The notes below the pieces were generated by a model. It did not search any database, was not told where the DNA came from, and saw nothing but the letters and a program-made list of their open reading frames with translations. Both the position numbers and the translations under genes were made by a program. This document shows, in pieces, positions 1-11,600 of a stretch of DNA of 64,000 bases. Source of the stretch: Pteria penguin. Its lineage: Eukaryota > Mollusca > Bivalvia > Pterioida > Pteriidae. Positions within the stretch are counted from its first letter, which is position 1, and each line of letters opens with the position of its first letter. The stretch covers positions 620,001-684,000 of the forward strand of contig CM068590.1 of assembly GCA_035048485.1 (NCBI GenBank). Reading direction: 5' to 3'.

Positions 1-624
1 TTTTATGAATTTTTTAAGACTTTCAAGAAAAAGGGGGGTGGGATAATTGGTGTAAACATTTCACAGTTTGAACTTTTTCTTCGGAACCACTTGCTGGAAT
101 TCAATGAAACTTGGCATGCATCAAATACTCAAGGTCCCCGACAAATGTGGTCATCTTTGTCAGGATCCATGAACAGGTGGCACCACCACAGACAAAAGTA
201 GGTCACAGAGGGTACCCTCCTTTGACAAACTTCTTATTCAGATCGGGTGCATACAGCGACAAACCGACTGCATAGGAATGATTTAGAGGCATATGGGAAG
301 AAGTGGTGATATTTTTGGTTCCATTCCGAAATCAAATTTTTGACGTTTTTTCATTTTTATTTTGGACTTTGTTATTTTAATGCATTAAAGAGTTATTATT
401 TTCTTTTAGTAAACATTGATGCATTCATTTGGTTTCATTTAATCATTTCTATGGTAAGGAATGCTGGTGCGAAGGAATTTTTTCAATATCTCGATTTTTG
501 AATTTTTTATGAATTATTTAAGACTTCCAAGAAAAGGGGGGGGGGGACAATTTTTCATATCTTCAACTTGATCATCTAGCTGTTCAGGTGAGCGATATAG
601 GCCCATTTGGGCCTCTTGTTTTTT
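1..624 (-). repeat. Dispersed repeat copy, cut by the window edge
   Basis: This stretch is the reverse complement of parts of 42298-44320: the same G-run after AAGACTTCCAAGAAAAGG, the same GGTGGCACCACC block and the same terminal segment (AGCGATATAGGCCCATTTGG at 590-609). It ends in CTCTTGTTTTT, matching the AACAAGAGGCCC start of the other copy. No protein-coding potential is seen. It belongs to one molluscan-type interspersed family with the 42-45 kb element, in opposite orientation. The left end lies outside the window. Confidence 0.8.
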
Positions 625-744
625 TTTTTTATAAACAAAAATCAAACTTTGTCAGATTTTGTGAGAATGATTCAACAACAATGTATGTCTTTAGTAGCAA
701 GACTCTAACAGCAATGCATCATGTATTGAATTTTCAGTTTTCAG

Positions 745-842
745 GGTTAAAACTGTTGTGGAAGGAGGGGATGAGGATAGCAGATATATATTTAGAAATT
801 CTGCATCAAATGGCAGACGAGATAAACGCATTGTCAATCTCA
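745..842 (+). CDS. Candidate internal coding exon upstream of the hnRNP-like last exon
   Basis: After a clean TTTTCAG acceptor (ending at 744) 98 nt stay open and encode a charged peptide beginning VKTVVEGGDEDSR and ending KRIVNLS. If the exon ends at 842 (CTCA|GTGTTT, a weak donor) its phase fits the exon that starts at 1425, giving an AGT Ser codon across the junction. The charged composition suits an RNA-binding protein tail. The poor donor followed by T-rich DNA makes this uncertain; it may be a retained or chance frame. Confidence 0.3.
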
Positions 843-1424
843 GTGTTTTGTTTTGTTTTGTTTTGTTTTTCCTTTTTTGTGTTTTTTGGATTTCTTTTCT
901 ATTATGTTTTTTTTATTTAAGCTGTTATCACTGGCATTGTTGCTGTTTAAAGGACTGAAGCTTTGAATTGGGTGGATGTCATATGGTGACCACCATATAC
1001 ACCACCTCAATTTTACAATTACTAAGTCTTTCGTCAATCATCTGGTTATTTTTCTACACTTACACGTAGGGCAAACTAGTCCTCTTACGTCTTGAATGAA
1101 TGAGCCATCATCATACGGAGATAATGAGTATGAAGTCACAAAGTCCAGAGAATATCATAAAAATTCCTACTGTGTACCAGTTCTATAGACATCTTGGCAA
1201 AAAACTCCAAACATTAATCTCTATTTAAGCTGAATCTTTCAATTTATATATTTTGTGCAGCGTCTTCTAGATTTTAATTTTACATTTATAAATTTACATT
1301 TATCCCACCTTAATCTCGGATAAGCTTAAACAGAAGATAAAGTCTGGAGTAACTAGGCCCAGATAACTTGTCATTTCGTAAGATTTGATCCATTTTCTTT
1401 GACTTACTCCATTTTCTTTTTCAG

Positions 1425-1522
1425 GTAATCAAGATCGTTTTCAACAAAGTAATTATCAACAAAATCGTAATCAAAGCTGGCAAAGAGGAGGTAACCAACG
1501 GCAACAAAACAGAGCATATTAA
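1425..1522 (+). CDS. Terminal coding exon of a Q/N/R/G-rich hnRNP-like RNA-binding protein
   Basis: An acceptor with a good pyrimidine tract (TTTTCTTTTTCAG ending at 1424) opens 98 nt: two bases completing a codon, 31 sense codons, then TAA at 1520-1522. The peptide is almost only Gln, Asn, Arg and Gly with scattered Tyr/Trp (QQSNYQQNRNQSWQRGGNQ), the composition of disordered RGG/Q-rich tails of hnRNPs. The rest of the gene lies to the left, outside or mostly outside the window. No folded domain is visible, so the family assignment (hnRNP U-like, SYNCRIP-like or other) cannot be made. It is convergent with MMAB; the stops are about 1.15 kb apart. Confidence 0.6.
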
Positions 1523-1900
1523 ACAGTCACCGTTATTTAGTATTTAAAGATTTTGACCTTTGTACTTGAGAGTTTTCTCAACAGCTAGGTATGGGAAAAC
1601 TGAAAGAAGGCAGAGCATTAGTTTCTGCATTTAATATGATCTATTTATTGTGGGGACGTTCCAAGTGCTATAAAGACTTATTTGTTTATCTCTGTCTGCT
1701 ATCATTACTAGAGACTTATCGGTAATAATGTAGCCATTCCATTGAGTGAGTACACCTCCTTGTGTAGGTCTACCCACCTCTGGAATGGCAAAATACAAAA
1801 TAAGTCAGTCATTGTTGGCTTTCATTTTATTACCTTTGATGAAAGATGTATTTGAATTGGTTAAACAAAAATAAATAACAGCGTGAGATATGACTAAGTT
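1523..1900 (+). other. Probable 3' UTR of the hnRNP-like gene
   Basis: Sequence following the TAA stop up to a canonical AATAAA at 1870-1875. No other gene signal is seen. Cleavage would be expected shortly after 1885. Between here and the MMAB 3' end nothing else is recognisable. Confidence 0.45.
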
Positions 1901-2154
1901 TGTGTTTCATTTGACCTATAGATCATGCTCCTGTCTTCATATGAGATTTACTGGTTAAGGTAATCGAAGTTATATGGACATTCTATTTGCTGTTATTTGA
2001 TTCCTCCACAGCTTACTGTGAGAATCGCATAACAGTTGTATTTAATGTCGACACAATCACAATCTCCTGGCACACAAGCTATTTCAGTTTATTCCGAGGA
2101 GAGAGGTTTATATCAGAATCAAAAATAAAATCAAATATATCACATGTTTTGCTG

Positions 2155-2674
2155 TTTATTCAGTAAAATATCACTATGTCATAAATTAATTTATGGCATA
2201 GGTGACATCACAGCATGGAGAAGAATAATGTCAAGCCAGTGTTTGATGAAATAAATGCCTTTAAACTGAGTGTAAACATGCGATAAAAAGAATCTGAAAT
2301 GAATTTTCATTTTATACGGTATTTATGAAACTCGTTTCATATATACCGTATGAAATGAAAATTCATTTTGGATCCTATATTTATGTAAGAAATCTAGATA
2401 AGTGGAGAATGTGTTTACACTGAGCTTCTCTTTACCAGAAGACTAACTTCAGTTTATATGAGTGTATACCAAATCATTCATAGTAGTGTAAACAAAGTAA
2501 TGCGATTCTGAAGCAACGCAGACAGATATGTAATATTCCCCTGAAAACGCCGTTAAGAATCTTGCGGTGAATAGTTTGGTGTTTTCTGAGAGAGGATAAT
2601 ATCGGAGACACCTTTCCCACACAGTACATCGAGACCTCTTGCGAGTCCTGAACACGTCACTTGGCACACACACT
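2155..2674 (-). other. MMAB: Probable MMAB 3' UTR with polyA signal
   Basis: Reading leftward from the MMAB stop, the first strong AATAAA on the minus strand is at 2155-2160 (TTTATT on the plus strand). That makes a UTR of about 0.5 kb containing the 2297-2368 hairpin. Plus-strand AATAAA motifs at about 2126 and 2250 show that tail overlap with the convergent gene is possible. Confidence 0.45.
2297..2368. repeat. Inverted repeat (26-bp arms) in the MMAB 3' UTR
   Basis: Arms 2297-2322 and 2343-2368 are complementary with one mismatch by eye; the 20-bp centre contains a smaller palindrome (ATGAAACTCGTTTCAT). In MMAB mRNA it would form a long hairpin. It may be a tiny foldback transposon rather than a regulatory structure. 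Confidence 0.75.
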
Positions 2675-5600
2675 TCACTCCTGAGCCGGCTCGGCCGGCT
2701 TGAATTTTTCTGGTTTGTAAATAATCTCCTCCTTGCCGTCTAATAATGCAGCGTACCGAGCAGACGTAAACAAGAAGTCGCTCAGTCTGTTGAGATACTG
2801 CAAGATGTCGCCATCCACTTCCCCAGCGAGGACCAATGGCACTACTCTACAATATTATATAAATACAATTACCATACAAATATAACAGCCACTGACATCA
2901 CTACAATGATATTATATGTATACGATAACCAAAAGACATCATTCCACACTATAAAATACTGTATGCATACTTATTTAGCACTATCAAAGTTTGCCACAGA
3001 GTGTTGAAAGTAGAAAATATTTGGCCCTTTAGCAAAATTATGAAATAGTACCATCTGTCCTTTATCATACAACCCTCTCAACCTTAATTAACTGATATGG
3101 ACTATTCCTCCCTACTGGCTTGGATATTACCACTAAGGTCTGACGGGGTGAGAGGGTATAGTACTCCAAGAAATAATGCTTTGTCAGTTACAACAAAGAA
3201 TAGAATCAATCTACACTTTGTACAGGAACATTGAAATCCCATCCAAAAGCTGCCCACAACATTACTAAGGGTTCCACATACATGTATATATTCAGGAGAT
3301 AGATTAATTGCCGTGGGTTAATTATGTGAACTGAAAATCATATCTAGGATTGTTTTGCAAATGTCACAATAAGGGCCAAGCCATGGTAAACAAAAACTGC
3401 TCAACTAACAATAGCATGACCATCTTAGACAAAACATTGGCCTATGCCTGACCCTAACTTAACATAGCACGAACCAACTCTTTGCACAAAACACTTCCCT
3501 ACACCCAACCCTAACTTCACACAATATGAACCGTTCCTTATATCAAACACTTCCCTACCCCTAACCCTAACTTCACATAGTACCAGTATGAATCATTTCC
3601 TTGATATACAAAACACTTGCCTTCGCTCAGCACGTCTACAGACTGCCCTGGCAATGTGAAGTGCTGCAGATGACTTTCCCCCGGACTGAAAAACAACGTC
3701 CATGTCATTATGTCTGGATGCAAAAAAAAGGACCTCAACATGAAATAAACTGTAGGAAAAACATCAATGGTGATAAGGAAGGAAAAAAAACGACTTGGAA
3801 ATATAATAAGAAACTATATCAATTAATTATTCTAGTGGTACAAGCTTTCTGCATCCCGCGGAATTTTTTTATATTCTTCGTCGACATCAGCAACATCATA
3901 ATACATGAAAATTATAATTTTCTTTTTAAATACAGTAACTCCAACCTTAATAATCAACTCTGTAGAAAAGGCACCTGGGTTTAGGGGTCACTTAAAATTC
4001 CCATTTTATATTTTCTTTTTGCAAAATAAACACTTTATATAAAGGTCACCTCTGTATAAAGGACACCCCTGTACAAAGGGTGCCTCTGTATGAAGGGTGC
4101 CACTGTATAAAGGGCACCTCTGTATACAGGGTGCAACTGTATAAAGGGTGCCTCTGTATAAAGATCACTTCTGTATAAAGGGCACCTCTGTATGAAGGGT
4201 GCCACTGTATAAAGGGCACCTCTGTATAAATGCTGCCTTTGTATAAAGATCACCTCTGCATAAAGGGTGCCTCTACATAGAGGGCACCTCTGTGTGAAGA
4301 TCACTTCTGTATAAAGGTCACCCCTGTATAAAGGGCACCTCTGTATTAAAGTCACCTCTATATAAAGGGCACCTCTATAATGGTCACTTCTGTATACAGG
4401 TTACCTCTGTATAAAGGCCACCTCTGTATAAAGGTCATCTCTATATAAAGGGCACCTCTGTATAAAGGTCACCTCTATATAAAGGGCACCTCTATAATCG
4501 TCACCTCTGTATAAAGATCACCTCTGTATAAAGGGCAAATATGTATAAACGGCAACTCTGTATTAAAGGCACCTCTGTATGAAGATCATCTCTGTATAAA
4601 GGTCACCTCTGTATAAAGGGCACCTCTGTATAAAGGTCACCTCTGTATAAAGGGCACCTCTGTGTAAAGATCACCTCTGTATAAAGGGCACCTCTGTGTA
4701 AAAGTCACTTTTAAAGTTTTTGTTCAGATAATTTTTATATATGGATATGACTTTTGCTTATAGTCATTGTCTTACTGGAAGTATGAAATTAGTAAGAGCA
4801 GGTAACTCTTCTGTGTACTGGTCTATCCAGGTTTCGAGCTCTGTAACATAATCCACATCGAAGTCTGGAATTTCTGGAAAAAATTAGTATCTTATTGATA
4901 AGATCTGGATAAGGAACTGGACATAAAGTTAGCGTAGGTAATTTCATTCTGTAATAAATTCCAAAAAATAATTTTCTGGTACAAAGAAAACATCTAGATA
5001 AAAATTTCTGATGTATTTACAGCAAGTACAGTATGCTGGTATTATGTATTGCTTAACAGAATTTGGTGCTATTTATCACCAATGTAGTCTCATCTACAAA
5101 TGTCTGATAGAATGCCTGATGGATTCTGAGAGAAAGTCTACCTGAGTAAAAATAATATTTGGGACTTGTTTTATATTACTCACTAATTTCAGACGATTTT
5201 GGTGTGGCTAGTACTGTGTTAATCTCCTGTATTACACCTTGTACCTGTCCAATAGAAATACAAATGGTACAGGTAAAATGAAGTTACATGTACCTGTCCA
5301 ACATAAATACAAATGGTACAGTTAAACTAAAATTACATGTACCTGTCCAATAGAAATACAAATGGTACAGGTAAACTGAAATTACATGTACCTATCCAAC
5401 AGATATACAAATGGTACAGGTAAACTGAAATTACATGTACCTGTCCAATAGAAATACAAATGGTACAGGTAAACTGAAATTACATGTACCTATCCAACAG
5501 ATATACAAATGGTACAGGTAAACTGAAATTACATGTACCTGTCCAACAGAAATACAAATGGTACATGTAAATTAAAATTACATGTACCTGTCCAATTAAA

Positions 5601-8600
5601 GTACAAATGGTACATGCAAAGTGAAATGTCCACTGTGGTATATTGTTGTTAGTGCCATAGTCATGTGACATCAGTTACTTTCGTATTTTACATTACAATG
5701 ATGAAGTTATTGTCAAAGGGTAAATTGAAACCAAAATATTAGAAATGTCGTAATGGAAAAAACATAATGACCAAATATCCTTTTAATTTGATCTTTTGAC
5801 CTCCAAACCAAAAGGGCATATAGCTGAGGATCTGTGTCTGATGTTAATTCAGGTGTAAGTGAAATTCAGTAATGGTTCAAAGATAATTATTCAGTTAACT
5901 ATGGCTTGACCTTCAAATCAACAGGATGCATCTTGGAATGATAAGGAGTCTGTTTGTGAAGTTATTCCACGCTCTGTGACCCTGAACTTTGACCTCCAAA
6001 TCAATAGGGCTCTACCGTGATTGACAAGGAGTTTGTAAACTTTTCTGACCATAGGTGCAAAAGGGAATGCAATTATAGTATAGATACTAAATTCACATAT
6101 GCATGCTGTGACCTTGACATTCAACTTTCTGACATCAAGTCTATAGGGCTCATCGAAGACTGGAATGGAGTCTGTGTGAAATTTCTTGATTATAATTTTT
6201 AATCATTAAATTTTACATGTAACACACATTTTGATTGATTGATTTGAAAATTTGGGGGATATCTCATCCACCAAAATTTTTCCTCTGACGACGTAATTAT
6301 CCTCGTTTTCGTAAATGTGACATCAATATTGACACCATCGCGACACAAGTTTACAAGAGAAATAGTGCAGATATAATGTACCAATATCGGAAAATATAAA
6401 ACATGTTTGATGGGAAGTAAATGATAAGGAATGAGTCTAATTTGTTTTTCGTTAGATGGAGGAATATCACGAAATAAATGCTTGAAAACTTATGCATCAT
6501 GCACTATGCGCAAAGGAGCAGTTTTCCATCCTTTTGTTCGTGGTATAACTCCATCCACGAAAAAAATTAGATTCATTCCTTAAAAGAAAAGTCTGTTAGG
6601 GTGTGGAAACCGTGACCTTGACACCCTTGACGATTTGAACTATAAATCATCCTTGACTCAGGGCAAGTGTATGTATGAAGTTTAACGCAGATAGGCAATT
6701 CGGTAATGCTAATGATATGAAAGTCCTCCGTAGGTAAGTAGTAATGAATAAACAACAAAACACTCGAATGTCCACAAATTTTCAGCCGCGTGGGCTTTAT
6801 CAAGTGGGATAAAGGCCACGCGGCCGAAAATTTGTGGACATTCGAGTGTTTTGTTGTAAATTCAGTTATGGTTCAGAAACCACTTTAAGTTATCCATGCT
6901 CTGTGACCTTGACCTTTGGACCTTCAAATCAATAGGGCACATCCTTGGCACAGGGTGAGTCTATGTGTAATTTGTCATGATGATAGGTGTAAAGGAAATT
7001 CAGGTATGCTCCAGTAAAATACGAAAGTAACTGATGTCACATGACTATGGCACTAACAACAATGTACCACAGTGGATATTCACGGACCCCTGAAATTCAG
7101 GGGTGAGACCATATGAAATGTCCATGCGGTGATTTAATGATCCCCAAATCAATAGGCCACATGCTTGACTAATAGACAGTCTGTGTGTGAATTGACCTGG
7201 CAGTGACTATAACGGGATGTCAGTTACGGTACGAAGACCTTAAACACAGGGATGGACAAGCAGACGGAGGGATGAATGAAAAGACAGGGTAATTCCTATG
7301 TACTACCTCAAACTTTGTTTAGGAGGGTATAGATTAATCTTCAAAATGATGAAAACTTTAAAATCATCTGTTAACATTTGTTACTTAGATATATTGTTTT
7401 CAGTAACACTTTGTTCTTAAAATGAATGAACAAGTAAATCTCGAGTCCCACCACCTCCTCTACAGCCCTTGAAACACTCCCTTAGTTTTTCACAATTTTG
7501 AAGTTGAACATAAATTAACATGGATATACACAAATATTTAATCATATCATTTTATTTCATGGGTTAAGCCTTCACACATTTAGTAAAATTTTCTAACACT
7601 TCCATCCTTAGTCAAACTGCCAAAATCTAGGAAATATGCATGGAATCCATAAAAATACTAACAAAGTATGAAAAGGGCAACGATGACAGGTCAGCTGGAT
7701 GATATAAAAACAATACATTTAGCAACATTTTAAGGTTAATAGGAAAGGAAAGTAAAACACTTGGACAGACTCAAAAAAAAATTCTGCATTTACCATTGTT
7801 ATTCATGAAAGTAACCCTAAATCAAAATGAAAACTCAGAGTGCTTCACAACACAATACCATGCATCTGTCTTCATGACTGATGAGGATTTTATAGGTCAT
7901 GACTATGCATACATTGGATATTACTTACATTGCTGATGAGGAATTTATAGGTCATGACTATGCATACATTGGATATTATTTACATTGCTAATGAGAATTT
8001 TATAGGTCATGACTATGCATACACTAGATATTACTTATATTGCTGATGAGGATTTTATAGGCCATGACCATGTTTACTTTCAATATGTCACATTTACTGA
8101 TGAAAATTTTATATTTATTGACAAGTTTCTTCTCTTTATGTCAAGCCCTTGAAATAAAGGGGATAGGAAATCATCAATCAACAATTTTTATTGACCTATC
8201 TTGTACCATTTCTTGCTGTCTTGATTCCTGAGCTTAGTTTTTCTTTTCTGACCTCATCTGGCACGAGCACAGTGTCTCTTGATATTGGGTAGAAAAGCTG
8301 GTAACACAGGCCTGTTGTATCAGAGGATTTAAGGGGAAATAACTCTTGCTAACTGTAATCTTATAGTCTCAATATCTGTGAGAAAAATATTTTCAATATT
8401 GTTTGAAATAATTTCCTGGGTGTACTCATCCACAGAGAAATGGGAAAACTGACTCTCTTAATAATGGGTTTAAATTAAGAGCTTTTGGTATTGGTACTGA
8501 GCTGGCACTACAGACAAAATATAATACAAAAGAACCCTACATTAATGCAAGTCCTTTTCTGTTTACCTTCTTCAGTTTATGAACTGTACATTATACATAT

Positions 8601-11600
8601 ATTTTGATTTGATACATGTTTTTCTCATTGTATACCTTTCTAAGTCTGTCTGTAAATGGGATATTTGATTCCTTACAAAATATGATCGCCAATCTGGAAT
8701 AAAGAAATTTCAATATCATGATACTTGTTTTTATTCAATGAAAAAAAAAAAGATAAAATAATTGAACCTGCACAGGTACATACTGAAGGACATCATATAT
8801 TGTTAGGAAACAAACCCTGATGCCAGCAGCAGTTCTTGACATTGACTGTTTTCAATACCAGCCCATAGGGCAGGTAACGGACAAATTTAAGAAGCCTGAA
8901 CAGATTCTCACAAGCCTGAAGTTTTTTTATCTGGTTACGAAGTCTCAGTTTCCCACATTCCCCTTCCGACATCACTTGCAATGCATATAATGTGGGAATG
9001 TTTACAAGCCCCACAGGCATATGATCTCAATTCCAATTTTACAAGCCCTGTGGTTTATTTTGAAGACTGCAGCAGTGGTGAATTACATGATTTTGTTGTC
9101 ATTTATTTTACTTAAATAATATTATCACATTAGGATTTACGTCATTTGTATGGTGCTGGGTAATGTATGGTGCTGGGCATTTGGATGGTGCTGGGCATTT
9201 GTATGGTAATTGGGCAATGTTTGTATGGTGCTGGGCAATGTTTAGCCTTGGAAAGGTGAAGCTCCCATAGAAACCCCTCCCTTTCAGCAGTTACACTGAT
9301 ACATTGTCTATCACAGACCACAGATTGCTTCCAGACTTGATAAAGGTGAAATGCTACTGTATGTTTCAACACAACACTTTAACCGACTCTGACTCTGACA
9401 CCCCAGGGAGTTCCATTTTCCCTGCTTCTTATTTCACACGATGCCCAGATTATTTCACAGGCAGCCCAGATTGTTTCACATGATGCCCAGATTATTTCAC
9501 AGGATGCCCAGATTATTTCACATGATGCCCAGATTATTTCACAGGCTGCCCAGATTATTTCACATGATGCCCAGATTATTTCACATGATGCCCAGATTAT
9601 TTCACATGATTCCCAGATTATTTTAAATTATTTCACAGGATGCCCAGATTATTTCACATGATGCCCAGATTATTTCACATGATTCCCAGATTATTTTAAA
9701 TTATTTCACAGGATGCCCATACTTCACTTACATGGTGATAGCCTGGACCTGATGAAGTCTGGACCTATACGACTGACCTGATGAACTCTGGACCTATACA
9801 GCAGACCAATTCTTCGGGCTAGAATACAGACCTCTGGGCCTTGGGCTGTCACTGGGACTAGAACTCTAACCTCTGGGCCACTGGGCTGACAGTGGGACTA
9901 GAACGTGGATCACTTGGCCTTACAGACCTCCAGGATTTGGGCTGTCAGCAGGACTAGAAGATGGACCTCTGGGTCTTTGGGCTGTCAGCAGAACTAAAAC
10001 ACAGACCTTTGGGCCTTGTTGGGCTCTCAGTGGGGCTAGAACACGGAACTCTGGGCTTTACAGACCTCTGGGCTGTCAGCATACTGGAACACAGTCCTCT
10101 GGGCTGTCAGCAGGACTAGAACACAGACATCTGGGCCTTCAGCTGCAAGCAGGAGTGAACATGAAACTCTGGGCCTTGGGTTCTTAGTGGGACTAAAACA
10201 TAGTCCTATGCGTCTTAAACTGTTAGTGGGGCTAGAATACAGACCTCTGGGCCATGGGCTGCAGCGAGACTAGAATACAGACCTCTGGGTTAAGGACCGA
10301 CAAAACTGTTAACTGACGCTACATCAGCTTCAGTGTATTCCAATCCACATCACATAGACTACGTAAAACTGATGCCCTCGAGAACAAAAAATGATTTCAA
10401 GCTATGTGGAAGGTGAAAATTCATAGCCAGATGCTTACCCTATATTTGCTGATAATTCGTCTGTGGTTCCCATGGCTTCAAAGACAGGATCATCCTTATT
10501 CCGTCTTATCCCAGCACGCACAGCCGATGTTCCTAGTAAAAACAAAATTATACTTCATGTACTGTTCATACTATAAATAAGTTTTATTTTCTCTGTAAAC
10601 CAGAAGCTCCACTGAGTGTGAAGCTCTACTGGTTACTTTATATCAATCAATCAATCAAGATATGTTTAACAAGTAAGTACAGTTTGTATCTCACCCTTGT
10701 CACCAGTTTTTGTGTAGATCTTTGGAACCTGTTTAGTGTCTGAAGAATATCTATAAAGAAAAATGAAAGAAGGCATTAACATCAATGAAAAACAACAAAA
10801 ACAAACAAGAAAATTGGTAGAACCAATCGATGCTCCCTGAATAAATAATATGGCTAATTTTTTTTTCCAATATCTGTTTAAAAAATCATAATACAGTATC
10901 AAAAAGGAAATAAGAGACTTGGACCTTTCAGAAATGACCCTGAATAACCTTTGTCCAAAAGTTCATATTCTGTAACATATTTTGGTGAAGTATGATGTAG
11001 CTGATATGGTTTATGCCGAGAACAATAATATTCTGATTAGTCCCATATCAAGAAATATTTTTCTCAAACATTATCTTTTTGATAATTTAAGTTCTACTTT
11101 AATAGTGGCCTTGAAGTACTTCATGATATTTTAAGTTCTAGTTAACAAGTGACCTTGATTACTGGTAGGGGCATAGGATATACATGTAACTGCTATGGTA
11201 TATGCCAAGTACAACAATATTTTGAATAGTCCCATATCAGCAAATATTTTTCTTAAACTTTCTCTTTTTTATAAATTAAGTTCTATTTTGATACCTGAAG
11301 TTCTATTTTCTGAGTGACCTTGACCTCTCATGAATGATCACGAATGATCTATGTCTTAATTTAATTTTGATCTTAACCTTTGTCCAAAAGCATCCTGTAA
11401 AACATTTTGATGAAGTATGATCAAATTCTGATGAAAGGTGTAGGAGATATAAGAACTTCATGGAATTTTTTAAGTCCTAGTTAATAAGTGACTTTGACCT
11501 TTCAAAAATGATCTTGAGTGACTTTTGTCCAAAAGCCCTTAACCTAGTAAATAACATTTTGGTAAAGTGTGATCAAATTTGATGAAAGGAGATGTGAGCT

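Larger units (their letters stand above)
5629..7076. mobile_element. Putative non-autonomous terminal-inverted-repeat element in MMAB intron 4
   Basis: Terminal arms 5629-5690 and 7015-7076 are inverted copies of each other over about 60 bp with very few mismatches (outer ends TCCACTGTGGTA / TACCACAGTGGA). The 1.4-kb interior holds blocks with TGACCTTGACCTT, a dispersed-repeat segment (6202-6582) and a 106-bp foldback (6752-6857). No transposase frame is visible. I found no clear target-site duplication, so the superfamily is unassigned. Confidence 0.65.

Noticed and set aside
4035..4355. 106-residue open frame on the minus strand
   Set aside because: It is the 17-bp minisatellite read through three cycling frames; it has no splice sites or family features.
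9441..9626. Repeat protein MPRLFH...
   Set aside because: Pure 21-bp tandem DNA inside an MMAB intron, on the opposite strand.
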